This document shows, piece by piece, positions 20,131 through 28,706 of a DNA stretch of 64,000 bases. Under the pieces are notes generated by a model that was not told where the DNA came from, did no database searches, and saw nothing but the letters and a program-made list of their open reading frames with translations. How positions within the stretch are numbered: position 1 is the stretch's first letter; each line of letters opens with the position of its first letter. The DNA comes from Inquilinus sp. Marseille-Q2685. Lineage in GTDB: Bacteria; Pseudomonadota; Alphaproteobacteria; DSM-16000; Inquilinaceae. The translations under genes were made by a program, and so were the position numbers. The stretch covers positions 806,001-870,000 of the forward strand of contig NZ_CAKAKL010000001.1 of NCBI RefSeq assembly GCF_916619195.1, read 5' to 3'.

Positions 20131-20946
20131 ATGGCGGGGATCGACAGCGCTGCGGATCTCGACTACTCCCTGACGATGGATGACGGCCTGGCTGCCGTCC
20201 TCTCGACCCGCGCGGCCGGCGTGGAAACCTGGACGGGCCAGAACGACGACAAGGATGAACGGGACACTCCCACCGTTCGGAGCCGCGACGACCGGGACGA
20301 CGGCATCGAGGACCTGCTGGACTGGCTCGACCTCGGCGTGATCATCGCGGACGCGGCGGCCCGGCCGATCCGGCTGAACCGCCGCGCCGGGGCGATCGTG
20401 GCGCGGGCGGACGGGCTGTACGCCACGCCGTTCGGCATCACCACGGCCGTTCCGGAAGAGACCGCCAGGCTGCGCCAGGCCATCGCCATGGCGACGACGG
20501 GCGGGGCCCGCCTGCGGCTGACGCGCCCGTCGGGATCCCCGCCGCTGCTGGTGACCGTGATCCCGGTCCGCCCCGGCGGCGATGCCGATGGCCGGCCGGC
20601 GGCCCCCTGGGTGGCCTTGTTCGTCATGGATCCCGGCGGCGCGAGCACGCCGTCCCCGGCCCTGCTGCAGGAGCTGTTCGGGCTGACCGCAGCGGAGGCC
20701 GTGTTCGCCGCCGAGATCAGCCGCGGCGACGGGCTGCAGGCGGTCGCCGAGCGCCTGGCGATCGCGCCCACCACCGCGCGGACCCACCTGACCCGCATCT
20801 TCGAGAAGACCGGCACCCGCCGCCAGGCGGAGCTGGTGCGGCTGCTGATGCAGTGCGACCGGCTGGCGCCGTCCGGCGGCTGGCCGCCGCCCGGGCGGGA
20901 CCGCGGCGACCGCGCGCCGGCCTTCGCCGCCCGGATCAGCTCCTGA
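20131..20946 (+). CDS. LuxR-family regulator with PAS-like sensor region
   Basis: A 271-residue protein. Residues 60-170 resemble a divergent PAS fold (DLLDWLDLGVIIADAAARPI, then LRLTRPSGSPPLLVTVIPVR). The C-terminus has a LuxR-type helix-turn-helix (LFGLTAAEAVFAAEISRGDG, APTTARTHLTRIFEKTGT). It probably senses a small molecule or redox state in the cytoplasm. It follows the ATP-binding LuxR gene by 145 bp in the same direction. Its 3' end overlaps the convergent AraC-type gene by 11 bp. Confidence 0.85.
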   Translation: MAGIDSAADLDYSLTMDDGLAAVLSTRAAGVETWTGQNDDKDERDTPTVRSRDDRDDGIEDLLDWLDLGVIIADAAARPIRLNRRAGAIVARADGLYATPFGITTAVPEETARLRQAIAMATTGGARLRLTRPSGSPPLLVTVIPVRPGGDADGRPAAPWVALFVMDPGGASTPSPALLQELFGLTAAEAVFAAEISRGDGLQAVAERLAIAPTTARTHLTRIFEKTGTRRQAELVRLLMQCDRLAPSGGWPPPGRDRGDRAPAFAARISS

Positions 20947-21769
20947 CCGGCATCCAGATCTCGACCAGGCCGGTGCCGGTCCAGGGATCGAAATCGGCGC
21001 TGTAGCGCTCGAAGTTCGGCGCGTCGGCGAAGGCGTGGCCGGATTCGGGCAGCCAGCGGGTCCAGATCGTGTAATGCGTCGCCCGGATCCGGGAGATGTG
21101 GCCGCGGTGGCTGAACACCGCGTAGCGCTGCGCCGGGATGCGCACCCGGGCGAGCTCCGCCGGCAGCTCGTCGAAGCTGGCGACCTCGACCCCGGCGATG
21201 TAGTCGAAATTGCCGGCGTCGTCGGCGTTGCAGCAGACGCCGTAGGTGGCGTCGCCGAGCTGGTTCGGCACATGGCCGATCTGCGGCCCGAAGCGCTGCC
21301 ACAGCGCCGGGATGCCTTCGTTGGTCTCGAAGGTGTAGCGGCCGCCCAGCCCGGCCACGAGCAGGGTCTTGCCGGTCTCGAAGCGCGGGACTTCGAGGTC
21401 GATGATCAGCGTGTCGTCCATGCGGATCGGCTCCACCAGCGCGAGGTTGTCGACATGACCCTGGCCGCGAACCTGCTCCGGCGTCAGGCCGAACTGGTCG
21501 CGGAAGGCCCGGGTGAACGCCTCGTGGGAGCCGTAGCCGGCGTCGAGCGCCACCGCCAGGATGTCGGTGGCGCCGGCCGCCAGGGCCCGGGCCGCCTCGG
21601 TCAGGCGGCGTCCGCGGACATAGCGCATCACCGAACGGCCGGTGGCCACGCCGAACAGCCGGCACAGATGGAACCGGGACACGCCGGCGGCCTCGGCGAT
21701 CGCGTCGAGCGTGACCTCCGCCGAGAACCGGTTCTCGATGAACCAGACCGCCCGCTCGACCGCGCCCAT
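20936..21769 (-). CDS. AraC-family regulator with GyrI-like effector domain
   Basis: A 277-residue protein from the ATG at 21767-21769, preceded by GGGAGAGG. The two AraC helix-turn-helix motifs lie at residues 8-110 (LDAIAEAAGVSRFHLCRLF and ILAVALDAGYGSHEAFTRAF). The C-terminal 150 residues are a GyrI/AraC-E-bind small-molecule domain (VAGLGGRYTFETNEGIPALW, ending DPWTGTGLVEIWMPV). This DNA-binding-first order is the Rob/SoxS-with-effector type. It is transcribed divergently from the aldolase-like gene at 21895 and may regulate it (inference from position). Confidence 0.9.
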   Translation of the reverse strand: MGAVERAVWFIENRFSAEVTLDAIAEAAGVSRFHLCRLFGVATGRSVMRYVRGRRLTEAARALAAGATDILAVALDAGYGSHEAFTRAFRDQFGLTPEQVRGQGHVDNLALVEPIRMDDTLIIDLEVPRFETGKTLLVAGLGGRYTFETNEGIPALWQRFGPQIGHVPNQLGDATYGVCCNADDAGNFDYIAGVEVASFDELPAELARVRIPAQRYAVFSHRGHISRIRATHYTIWTRWLPESGHAFADAPNFERYSADFDPWTGTGLVEIWMPVRS

Positions 21770-21894
21770 GCCCCTCTCCCGATGCGTTCGCCGGCACTGT
21801 GCCGACGGCGGACGCCGCCCGTTTGATCGCGATTGCGCCGCCGGGCCGGCTGTTGAAGGATGCGCCATCTTCCCGCTGCCCGACAGGACCCGCC

Positions 21895-22683
21895 ATGGCC
21901 CATGAGCTGCACGCCGCCGACCCGTCCCGGCTGTCGAACATCGGCGAGATCGACTGGGCGGCGCTGCGCCAAGCCCGGATCGACCTGGCAGCCTGCTTCC
22001 GCATGGCCGCGCGGCTGGGGCTGGAGGAAGGCATCTGCAACCATTTCTCGGCCATGGTGCCCGGCCGCGACGACCTGTTCCTGGTCAACCCCTACGGCCT
22101 GGCCTTCGCCGAGGTCACGGCCTCGAGCCTCCTGGTCTGCGACTTCCACGGCAACGTCGTCGACGGCGACGGCAAGCCGGAGGCGACGGCCTTCTACATC
22201 CATGCCCGGCTGCACAGGCAGGTGCCGCGGGTGCGGGCGGCCTTCCACACCCACATGCCGAACGCCACGGCGCTGAGCATGGTCGAGGGCGAGCCGCTGG
22301 CCTGGGCCGGGCAGACGGCGCTGAAGTTCTACGGCCGCACCGCCGTCGACGACGCCTATAACGGCCTGGCGCTGGACGAGGCCGAGGGCGACCGGATCGC
22401 GGCGACCCTGGGCGACGCCGACGTGGTGTTCCTGCGCAACCACGGCGTGATGGTGTGCGGCCCGACCATCGCCGAGGCCTGGGACGACCTGTACTCCCTG
22501 GAGCGCGCCGCCGAGGTGCAGGTCAAGGCGCTGAGCCCCGGCCGGCCGCTGCGACCGGTGCCGGCCGAAATCGCCCGCCGCACCGCCCGGCAGATGCGAG
22601 AGGGCGACCCGGAGAGCGCCCGGCTGCATCTGGAAAGCGTCAAGCGGGTGCTGATGCGCGAGGATCCGGGCTTCGCCGCCTGA
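21895..22683 (+). CDS. Class II aldolase/adducin family protein
   Basis: A 262-residue cytoplasmic protein of the zinc-dependent class II aldolase/adducin fold. Metal and substrate residues are visible in EGICNHFSAMVPG, AAFHTHMPNATALS (His-x-His) and FLRNHGVMVCGPT. It is of the subgroup usually annotated as aldolase or decarboxylase-like without a proven substrate. The ATG at 21895 follows GACAGGACC. Its product is in the family of fuculose- and ribulose-phosphate aldolases, but the conserved long C-terminal helix is of the adducin-like type. Confidence 0.88.
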   Translation: MAHELHAADPSRLSNIGEIDWAALRQARIDLAACFRMAARLGLEEGICNHFSAMVPGRDDLFLVNPYGLAFAEVTASSLLVCDFHGNVVDGDGKPEATAFYIHARLHRQVPRVRAAFHTHMPNATALSMVEGEPLAWAGQTALKFYGRTAVDDAYNGLALDEAEGDRIAATLGDADVVFLRNHGVMVCGPTIAEAWDDLYSLERAAEVQVKALSPGRPLRPVPAEIARRTARQMREGDPESARLHLESVKRVLMREDPGFAA

Positions 22684-22764
22684 TCGATGGAATAGACCGC
22701 CCGGTTCGATCGTCCCTGGTCTGAGGGGCGTCCGTCCAGACGCCCGGAAAGGGGATTGATCGAG

Positions 22765-23076
22765 ATGAGCACCGGACGACGCATCCTCGTGCCCGCACTG
22801 ACCGCCCTGGCGGTGCTGGCCACCGCCGGGCCGGCCCTGGCCCATCACAAGCCCTGGCATGGCGGCGGGCCGCCCTGGGCCCGGCCCTATCACGGCCCCA
22901 GCTACTACTATGCGCGGCCGCGGCCGCCGGTGGTCGTCTACGAACGGCCGTATTACGGCTATTACGGGCGGCCCTACTATTATCGCCGGCCGGCCCCGGT
23001 CTATGCCGAGCCGCCGCCCTACTACTACGCCCCGCCTCCCGGGGTCAGCATCAACATCCCGCTGCGGTTCGATTGA
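22765..23076 (+). CDS. Small exported Tyr/Pro-rich protein
   Basis: A 103-residue protein (from MSTGRRILVPALTALAVL) with a signal peptide ending near ALA. The mature part is low complexity: HHKPWHGGGPPWARPYHGP, then repeated YY/RP units (YGYYGRPYYYRRPAP). It ends with a short hydrophobic strand (GVSINIPLRFD). An upstream ATG at 22756 (MIEMS) is possible. Proteins of this sort are common in alphaproteobacterial envelopes and often lie next to CigR/RcnB-like genes, as here; their role is not established. Confidence 0.7.
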   Translation: MSTGRRILVPALTALAVLATAGPALAHHKPWHGGGPPWARPYHGPSYYYARPRPPVVVYERPYYGYYGRPYYYRRPAPVYAEPPPYYYAPPPGVSINIPLRFD

Positions 23077-23092
23077 TCGGCGGCGCACCAGG

Positions 23093-23575
23093 ATGACACA
23101 GGTGATTCCAGGAAAGTCCCGGGCCGGCACGGCCCGGACACTGCTGCTCGCGGCCGCCGCGCTCAGCCTGTTTGCGGCCGGCCCCACCTTGGCGGCGCCC
23201 CATGGCCAAGGGCAGGGTCAGGGTCACGGCAAGAAGCAGACCGTGATCGTGCCCGGCAATCCCGGCCAGGGCCAGGGCAAGTCCCATCGCCAGGGCAATG
23301 CCAGCACGCCGACAGTGTCGTTCCAGCCGCGGGACCGCGACGTGATCGTCGACTACTACGGCGGCTGGCCGCGCGCTCAGGCGTTGCCGCCCGGCATCGC
23401 CCGCAACCTGGCGCGGGGCAAGCCGCTGCCGCCGGGCATCGCCAAGCGGGGCCTGCCGCCGGACCTGCTGGCCCGGCTGCCCCGCTACGACGGCTATGAC
23501 TACTACATGGTCGGGTCGGACGTGGTGCTGATGGCCATCGCCACCGGCATCATCGTCGACATCCTGACGGATTGA
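23093..23575 (+). CDS. CigR-like (RcnB-type) exported protein
   Basis: A 160-residue protein with a signal peptide (LLLAAAALSLFAAGPTLAAP) and a basic Gly/Gln/His-rich linker (HGQGQGQGHGKKQ). Its C-terminal domain resembles the anti-virulence regulator CigR: PPGIARNLARGKPLPPGIAK, then RGLPPDLLARLP and a final hydrophobic strand VVLMAIATGIIVDIL. Similar domains carry inner-membrane or periplasmic roles. It follows the Tyr-rich gene by 16 bp, so the two are probably co-transcribed. Confidence 0.75.
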   Translation: MTQVIPGKSRAGTARTLLLAAAALSLFAAGPTLAAPHGQGQGQGHGKKQTVIVPGNPGQGQGKSHRQGNASTPTVSFQPRDRDVIVDYYGGWPRAQALPPGIARNLARGKPLPPGIAKRGLPPDLLARLPRYDGYDYYMVGSDVVLMAIATGIIVDILTD

Positions 23576-23646
23576 GCGCGCAGCTGAAAACCCGCCCGAT
23601 CGCCGGCGGCCCCGGAACACGGGCCCGCCTGGCGATCACGATGTCC

Positions 23647-24630
23647 TCAGTCGAACGGGCGAAAGCCCTGGCGGGCGAGGGCCAAGTCACGGTCGTCGAC
23701 CACGCCGTTGCCGTCGACGTCCAGATTGGCCGTCTCCCAGTCGCCCACCGGCCCGGCGCCGGGCTTGACCTGCTCGATCCGGTCGGCGAGCTCCGCCTCG
23801 AGGGCGGCGATCCGGTCCGGGTCCGCCAGCGGATCGGCCTTGAGATCGGCGATCCGCTCCTGCAGGGCGCGGATTCCCGTCTCCTGCGGCGTGCCGAAAT
23901 TGGCCTGCATGGCGCCGACATTGGCGCCGTAGCCAAGCTCCTTGGCCAGCCCGACCAGGGTGGAGACGCGCGCGCCGTGATTGCGGAACGGCCCGTTGCC
24001 GACCGTCGGCGACCAGCCGGAGCCGATCAGCGCGGCGGTGGTGTCATCATCCAGCGAGATGGTGTCGACCTTGCCGGGCCCCTTGCTCCTGGCCTTGCCG
24101 CTGTTGCCGGGGGCGTCCGTATCATCCGTGGCGTTGACGCCGCTCCCGTTCCCATTGCCCTTGGATTTGCCGCTGTTGCCGGGGCCGGGGCCGCTCCGGG
24201 AGTTGCCGCCGCCGTTCCCGTCGCTGCTGGCCTTCCCGCCGCCGCTGCCGTCGCCGCTGGCCTTCCCGCCGGCGTTGCCGTTTCCGCCGCCGTTGCCGCT
24301 ATTTCCGCCTTTGTCGCCCCCGTTTCCGTTTCCGTTGCCGTTGCCGCCTCCGTTCCCGCCCCCATTGCCTCCGCCGTTCCCACCACCATTTCCGCCGCCG
24401 TTGCCGCCACCATTCCCGCCGCCGTTGCCTCCGCCGTTGCCGCCTCCGTTGCCCCCGCCATTCCCGCCGCCGTTGCCACCACCATTCCCGCCGCCATTGT
24501 CCTTGACGGTGATGAACTGCGGCTTGGAGACGTCCTTGAGGTCCCCCCAGGCGGCTGCGCTCGCCGCCGTGGCGTAGAGCAGTCCGAAGGCCGCCACGAT
24601 GGGCAGCGTTGCAGCAGAACGGATACGCAT
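23647..24630 (-). CDS. Exported (GGGN)13 repeat protein with a calcium-loop-like C-terminus
   Basis: A 327-residue protein with signal peptide (MRIRSAATLPIVAAFGLLYA, cleavage near ASA). After DVSKPQFITVKDN come thirteen GGGN tetrapeptides, then GN/GGK/SGNG-type low complexity to about residue 180. A globular C-terminal part follows (LIGSGWSPTVGNGPFRNHGA, a helical ALQERIADLKADPLADP). The last 20 residues contain DVDGNGVVDDRDL, an EF-hand/dockerin-like calcium loop. It is divergent from the ECF sigma gene. The repeat tract has few synonymous patterns and is a likely site of length variation. Function unknown. Confidence 0.75.
   Translation of the reverse strand: MRIRSAATLPIVAAFGLLYATAASAAAWGDLKDVSKPQFITVKDNGGGNGGGNGGGNGGGNGGGNGGGNGGGNGGGNGGGNGGGNGGGNGGGNGGGNGNGNGNGGDKGGNSGNGGGNGNAGGKASGDGSGGGKASSDGNGGGNSRSGPGPGNSGKSKGNGNGSGVNATDDTDAPGNSGKARSKGPGKVDTISLDDDTTAALIGSGWSPTVGNGPFRNHGARVSTLVGLAKELGYGANVGAMQANFGTPQETGIRALQERIADLKADPLADPDRIAALEAELADRIEQVKPGAGPVGDWETANLDVDGNGVVDDRDLALARQGFRPFD
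24341..24500. repeat. 12-bp coding minisatellite (GGGN tract)
   Basis: About thirteen 12-bp units, coding GGGN on the minus strand. Third positions vary between units (GGC/GGG/GGT and AAT/AAC), so it is not a fresh slippage product. Boundaries are approximate. Confidence 0.85.
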
Positions 24631-24676
24631 AGGGTACTCCAGGGCCGTGATATCGAAGCGGGCCGCGACGGCCCGT

Positions 24677-24690
24677 GTCACATCTGTGAC
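24677..24690. promoter_or_regulatory. Perfect 14-bp palindrome in the sigma-factor intergenic region
   Basis: GTCACATCTGTGAC lies between the divergent GGGN-protein and ECF sigma genes, 47 bp from the former start and 126 bp from the latter. A regulator-binding site is plausible. I see no confident -10/-35 pair. Confidence 0.4.
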
Positions 24691-24816
24691 GCCCGGGGCG
24701 CCGCAGTCATTCCGCGAAACTTTGCAAAAATTTTCAGATCCGGGTCGCGCCGGACTGCCGTGCCACGCGTTAATACGCGCATGCGGGCATGCCGTCCGCA
24801 ACAAGAGGGTGGTGGA

Positions 24817-25350
24817 ATGTCCGATCCGGCGGAGCATGTGAGAGGGGCGCTGCTGGCCTCGCTGCCGCGGCTGCGCGCCTTCACCCGCGCGCTCGCCGGC
24901 TCCGCCCCCGAGGGCGACGACCTGCTGCAGGCGACCTGCGAGCGGGCGCTGGAACGGGCCCATCAGGCCGCCGCAGCCGCCACCCTGCATGGCTGGATCT
25001 TCCGCATCGCCTACAACCTGCATCTCGACCGGCTGCGGGCCGGGCGCCGCCGCGGCGACATGGCTGAGCCGGTCGACCCGGACACGCTGCCGGGCGGCGA
25101 CGCCGAGGCCGAGGTCGAGGCGACGCTGATGCTGGCGGCGGTGCAGCGGGCCATCGACCGGCTGCCGGAGGAACAGCGCAGTGTGCTGCTGCTGGTCTCG
25201 GCCGGCGGCCTCAGCTATGCCGCCGCGGCCGAGGCGCTGGACCTGCCCGTTGGCACGGTGATGAGCCGGCTGCATCGCGGCCGGCAGGCGCTGCAGCATC
25301 TGCTGTCGCGGCGCCCGGTCGCCGCCATGGCGATGGCGGCCCGACGGTGA
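24817..25350 (+). CDS. ECF-type RNA polymerase sigma factor
   Basis: A 177-residue sigma70-family protein with only regions 2 and 4. Region 2 includes EGDDLLQATCERALE and TLHGWIFRIAYNLHLDRLR. Region 4 includes IDRLPEEQRSVLLLVSAGGL and LPVGTVMSRLHRGRQAL. The ATG at 24817 (MSDPAEHVRG) follows AGAGGGTGGTGGA. The anti-sigma gene begins 11 bp after its stop. Such pairs control envelope or stress regulons; the divergent GGGN protein gene is a natural target candidate. Confidence 0.93.
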   Translation: MSDPAEHVRGALLASLPRLRAFTRALAGSAPEGDDLLQATCERALERAHQAAAAATLHGWIFRIAYNLHLDRLRAGRRRGDMAEPVDPDTLPGGDAEAEVEATLMLAAVQRAIDRLPEEQRSVLLLVSAGGLSYAAAAEALDLPVGTVMSRLHRGRQALQHLLSRRPVAAMAMAARR

Positions 25351-25361
25351 TGGAGGCGACC

Positions 25362-26015
25362 ATGACGATCGACACCGACTGGATCGCCGGATACGCGGAC
25401 GGCACGCTGGAGCCGGAACGCCGCCGGCTGGTCGAGGCCGCGCTGGCCCGCGACCCGTCCCTGGCCGCGACGCTGCGGCACGAACGCGACATGACCGCGC
25501 TGCTGGCGGCCGCCTTTCCCCCGGTGGAGGAACCGCTGCCGCCGGCCCTGGCCGGGCTGCTGGCGCCGCGGCCGATGGCGGCTCCGACGCCACGGCGCCG
25601 CCCGGCCGTCCGCTGGCTGGGCCGGATCGCGGCCGCCGCAGCGGTTCTGGTCGTCATCGGCGGCGGCTGGACCGCGCTCAGCGTGATCGACCGGCTGGAG
25701 GACCGGATGGCCCGGATCGAGGCGGCGGAGCAGATCCGCCTGGCGGCCCAGCAGGCGATCGAGACGCGGCGGGCCGAGGTGCTGGAACGGGCGCCGAACG
25801 GGGTCGAGACGCCGTGGCGCGACGGCGCCTCGACCGGCCGGGTCCGCCCGGTCTCGACCTTCGTCGACGCCTCCGGCCGCTTCTGCCGCGAGTTCGTCGA
25901 GGCGGTCGAGGGGCCGGACGGCCCGCGCAGGGGCGGCGGCATCGCCTGCCGCGTCGGCCAGAGCGATTGGCGCATCTGGTGGCCCGACAGCCAGGAGAGC
26001 GGCCAGGCGCTGTAG
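25362..26015 (+). CDS. Membrane-anchored anti-sigma factor
   Basis: A 217-residue protein. The N-terminal cytoplasmic domain (DTDWIAGYADGTLEPERRRL, ALARDPSLAATL) is the usual sigma-binding type. A single transmembrane helix lies near residues 85-105 (IAAAAAVLVVIGGGWTALSV), followed by a coiled segment and a C-terminal extracytoplasmic domain with cysteines in GRFCREF and IACRVG. The ATG at 25362 is chosen because GGAGG precedes it; GTG/ATG codons at 25347/25350 overlap the sigma stop and are alternatives. Confidence 0.85.
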   Translation: MTIDTDWIAGYADGTLEPERRRLVEAALARDPSLAATLRHERDMTALLAAAFPPVEEPLPPALAGLLAPRPMAAPTPRRRPAVRWLGRIAAAAAVLVVIGGGWTALSVIDRLEDRMARIEAAEQIRLAAQQAIETRRAEVLERAPNGVETPWRDGASTGRVRPVSTFVDASGRFCREFVEAVEGPDGPRRGGGIACRVGQSDWRIWWPDSQESGQAL

Positions 26016-26030
26016 CCCGGCCGCTCCCGG

Positions 26031-27647
26031 TCAGTTCCCCACCGGCCTCGCATCCGAGACGAAGGGGCGGTACTGGAACAGCCAGGTCTCGGACGCGACC
26101 TGGTCGCCGGCCTTGAGGAACAGCCGCATCTCGACCGGGTCGTCGCCGTCGACCGCCAGGTCGAACTGAACCCGCCAATGGCCGGGCACGTCGTCCGGCA
26201 CCGCCTCCATCAGGGTGTAGGAGGAGAAGGTGCCGCGCGAGGCCCAGAACACCGGCTCCGGCTTCACCCCGAAGGGCAGATCCTTCAGCGGGCCGCCGAG
26301 GAACTCGACCATGAACTTGCGCACGCCTTCCGGGCGCGGCTGGCCGGGCTGGCCGCCGCGGCCGAGACGGGTGGCCACCACCCGGGCCAGCGGCGTCGGA
26401 TAGGGCTCGTCCGCCATCCAGTGGATGCGGTAGGCGAAGGGCAGCTCGTCGCCCGCCTTGGTCGGCGCCTCGGGGTGCCAGTAGGCGACGATGTTGTCGT
26501 GGATCTCGTCGTCGGTCGGCAGCTCGACCAGCTGCACCTGGCCGCGGCCCCAGTCGCCCAGCGGTTCGACCCAGGCCGAGGGGCGCAGATGGTAGCGCAC
26601 GCCGTCCTGATAGTGGTCGAAGTTGCGGTCGCGCTGCAGCAGGCCGAAACCGCGCGGCGACTGGTCGGAGAAGCTGGAGATCACGATCCGGGCCGGGTTG
26701 TTCAGCGGCCGCCAGATGTGCTCGCCGCTGCCGGTCCACATCGCCAGCCCGTCGCTGTCATGCACCTCCGGCCGCCAGTCGATCGCGGTCTTCTTCACCG
26801 TCTCGGAGTACCAGAACATCGAGGTCAGCGGCGCCACGCCCAGGCGCTCGACCGGCTGGCGCAGGAACAAGGTGGTCTCGACGTCCATCACCACCCCGGC
26901 GGTGCGGCGCATCAGGAAGCGGTAGGCGCCGGTCAGGCTGGGGCCGTCGAGCAGGGCGTAGACCGTCACCGCGTCGGCGTCCGAATTCGCCGGCTCGAAC
27001 CAGTAGCCGATGAAGTCCGGGAACTCCTCCGGCCCGCCCGAGCCGGGGGTGATGGTGATGCCGCGGGCCGACAGGCCGACCTGGCCGAGTTCGCCCTTGG
27101 CCCGGAAATAGGAGGCGCCGAGGAAAGCCACCCAGGGCTCCTCGGTCTTCCAGTCGGTCTTGTCCTTGGCCTCCTGGATCCAGAAGCCGGCGAAGGCGGA
27201 GGGCTCGGGCGCCAGCTTGGCGGCGGGGCTGTCCGGGCCGACGGTGAAGTATTGCGGGTCGTACAGGATCTCGCGCGCCGTGCCGGCGGCGGGGTCGACC
27301 GCGTGCATCTTCACGGTCTTCGGGAAGAACCGCCCGACATGCTGGAAGGTGACCGGATATGCGCCGGGCTGGCCGTCGCCGTAGAGGGCGTATTCCGGCT
27401 TGTACTTCAGCTTGCCGTGAGCGTCGTAGTCGATCGCTTCCACGATCGCCGGGTCCGGCCGCGGCGGCGGGGTGTAGGGGCCGGCGGCCATCGTCCGGGC
27501 GCGGTTCTTGAGCCAGTCATAGGAGAACGGCCCGGCCTCGCCGTAGCGCAGCCCGGCCGGCGGCGCGGCCAGGGCCGTGGCCCCTCCGAACATCCCGAAC
27601 ATCTGGGTGGCAGCGGCCAGCTTCAGCAGGGTACGGCGGTCGAGCAT
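26031..27647 (-). CDS. Glucan biosynthesis protein (OpgG/OpgD family, Tat-exported)
   Basis: A 538-residue periplasmic protein of the OpgG/OpgD (MdoG/MdoD) family needed for osmoregulated periplasmic glucans. The N-terminus has a twin-arginine leader (LDRRTLLKLAAATQMFG) with cleavage near ALAA, which favours OpgD over Sec-exported OpgG. Conserved family segments include FWIQEAKDKTDWKTEEPW, TSMFWYSETVKK, EPLGDWGRGQVQLVELPTD and DELPFAYRIHW. Length is typical. No opgH lies in the window. Confidence 0.93.
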   Translation of the reverse strand: MLDRRTLLKLAAATQMFGMFGGATALAAPPAGLRYGEAGPFSYDWLKNRARTMAAGPYTPPPRPDPAIVEAIDYDAHGKLKYKPEYALYGDGQPGAYPVTFQHVGRFFPKTVKMHAVDPAAGTAREILYDPQYFTVGPDSPAAKLAPEPSAFAGFWIQEAKDKTDWKTEEPWVAFLGASYFRAKGELGQVGLSARGITITPGSGGPEEFPDFIGYWFEPANSDADAVTVYALLDGPSLTGAYRFLMRRTAGVVMDVETTLFLRQPVERLGVAPLTSMFWYSETVKKTAIDWRPEVHDSDGLAMWTGSGEHIWRPLNNPARIVISSFSDQSPRGFGLLQRDRNFDHYQDGVRYHLRPSAWVEPLGDWGRGQVQLVELPTDDEIHDNIVAYWHPEAPTKAGDELPFAYRIHWMADEPYPTPLARVVATRLGRGGQPGQPRPEGVRKFMVEFLGGPLKDLPFGVKPEPVFWASRGTFSSYTLMEAVPDDVPGHWRVQFDLAVDGDDPVEMRLFLKAGDQVASETWLFQYRPFVSDARPVGN

Positions 27648-27737
27648 ATCGGTCCTTTCGCTGCGGCCTCCGGGCGGCGAGGCGCCGCTTTCCTTACCAA
27701 GCCGAGCGGCGGGAAGCCAAGCCCGGGCTGGGCCTTC

Positions 27738-28655
27738 TCATTCCGCCGCCGGCAGGCCCGGGTCGATCCCGGTCATCGCGACCGAGACGTCCCACAGCCG
27801 CCGCGCCAGCCCGGGATCGCGAGCCTGTGCGGCGAGCGAGGCTTCGCCGGAGACGCCCCTGAGTTCCCGGATGCCGGTCGGCCCGTAATAGCCGCCCGGC
27901 GTCACACGCCCGGTCGCCGCCTGCAGGGTGGGCCAGGCGCCCATCGCGGTGCTGTTGAGGAAGAGCCTCATCAACGACAGCAGGATGTGGAGCGCTCCCA
28001 AATGGCGCCCCAGGTCGGTCTTCGCGATGCCTGGATGGCAGCCCACTGCCGTGACAGGAGAACCCGAGGCGCGCAAGCGCCGGTCCAGCTCGAAGACGAA
28101 CAGCGCATTGGCGAGCTTGCTGGCGCCGTAGCGCCGGAACCGATCGTAGCCCTTCTCGGCGTTGAGATCCTCCCAGTCGAGCGCCGCCCCGCGATGGGCG
28201 ATGCTGGAGGTCACGACGACCCGTCCCTCCGTCTCGGCCAGCTTGGGCAGGAGCAGCGCGGTGAGCGCGAAGCAGCCCAGATGATTGACGCCGAACTGCA
28301 GCTCGAAGCCCTGCTTCGTGCGGGTCAGCGGCGGGACCATGACGCCGGCATTGTTGACCAGGGCATCGATCCGCGGCTCCCGCGCCGCCAGTTCCGCCGC
28401 CGCGCGGACGCTGGCGAGATCCGCCTGGTCGAGCGGCAGGAAGGCCAGGTCGGCCTGCGGGCTGGCCTGGCGGATCCGCGCCATCGCGGCTTCGGCCTTC
28501 GCCCGGTCGCGGCAGGCCAGCAGCACCCGGGCCCCGCGCGCCGCCAGCACGCGCGACGCCTCGAAGCCGATGCCGGTGTTGGCCCCGGTGACGATGAGGC
28601 ACTTGCCCGACTGGGCGGGCACATCGGCTTCGGTGAAACCGTTGCGGTTCGGCAT
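27738..28655 (-). CDS. Short-chain dehydrogenase (retinol dehydrogenase-like)
   Basis: A 305-residue classical SDR. The cofactor motif is TGANTGIG, followed by VNNAGVM and the catalytic Ser in VVTSSIAHRG with Tyr-x-x-x-Lys in YGASK. The long C-terminal substrate region resembles the WWOX/retinol-dehydrogenase-like group. A site shared with the TetR gene lies 17 bp upstream (28672-28689). It follows tetR in the same direction, so the regulator is likely local. Confidence 0.9.
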   Translation of the reverse strand: MPNRNGFTEADVPAQSGKCLIVTGANTGIGFEASRVLAARGARVLLACRDRAKAEAAMARIRQASPQADLAFLPLDQADLASVRAAAELAAREPRIDALVNNAGVMVPPLTRTKQGFELQFGVNHLGCFALTALLLPKLAETEGRVVVTSSIAHRGAALDWEDLNAEKGYDRFRRYGASKLANALFVFELDRRLRASGSPVTAVGCHPGIAKTDLGRHLGALHILLSLMRLFLNSTAMGAWPTLQAATGRVTPGGYYGPTGIRELRGVSGEASLAAQARDPGLARRLWDVSVAMTGIDPGLPAAE

Positions 28656-28671
28656 GAGATCGCTCCTTTGT

Positions 28672-28689
28672 TGAGTGAGTCCGCGCTCA
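28672..28689. promoter_or_regulatory. Putative TetR operator upstream of the SDR gene
   Basis: TGAGTGAGTCCGCGCTCA. The same pattern (TGAGTGAGT, four bases, GCTCA) occurs at 29286-29303 upstream of tetR. Arms TGAG/CTCA make it weakly palindromic. Confidence 0.6.
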
Positions 28690-28706
28690 TTATTCGAGCA
28701 AACGAA

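Noticed and set aside
17325-20946. Two adjacent LuxR-type genes considered as a quorum-sensing pair
   Set aside because: Neither has an autoinducer-binding domain and no luxI-like gene is visible.
24341-24500. Repeat array that might be taken for a CRISPR
   Set aside because: Units are 12 bp without spacers and in frame with an exported protein, so this is a coding minisatellite.
23981-24577. Proline/leucine-repeat ORF on the plus strand
   Set aside because: It is the complementary reading of the GGGN tract (a PFPPPLPP repeat) and not a separate gene.
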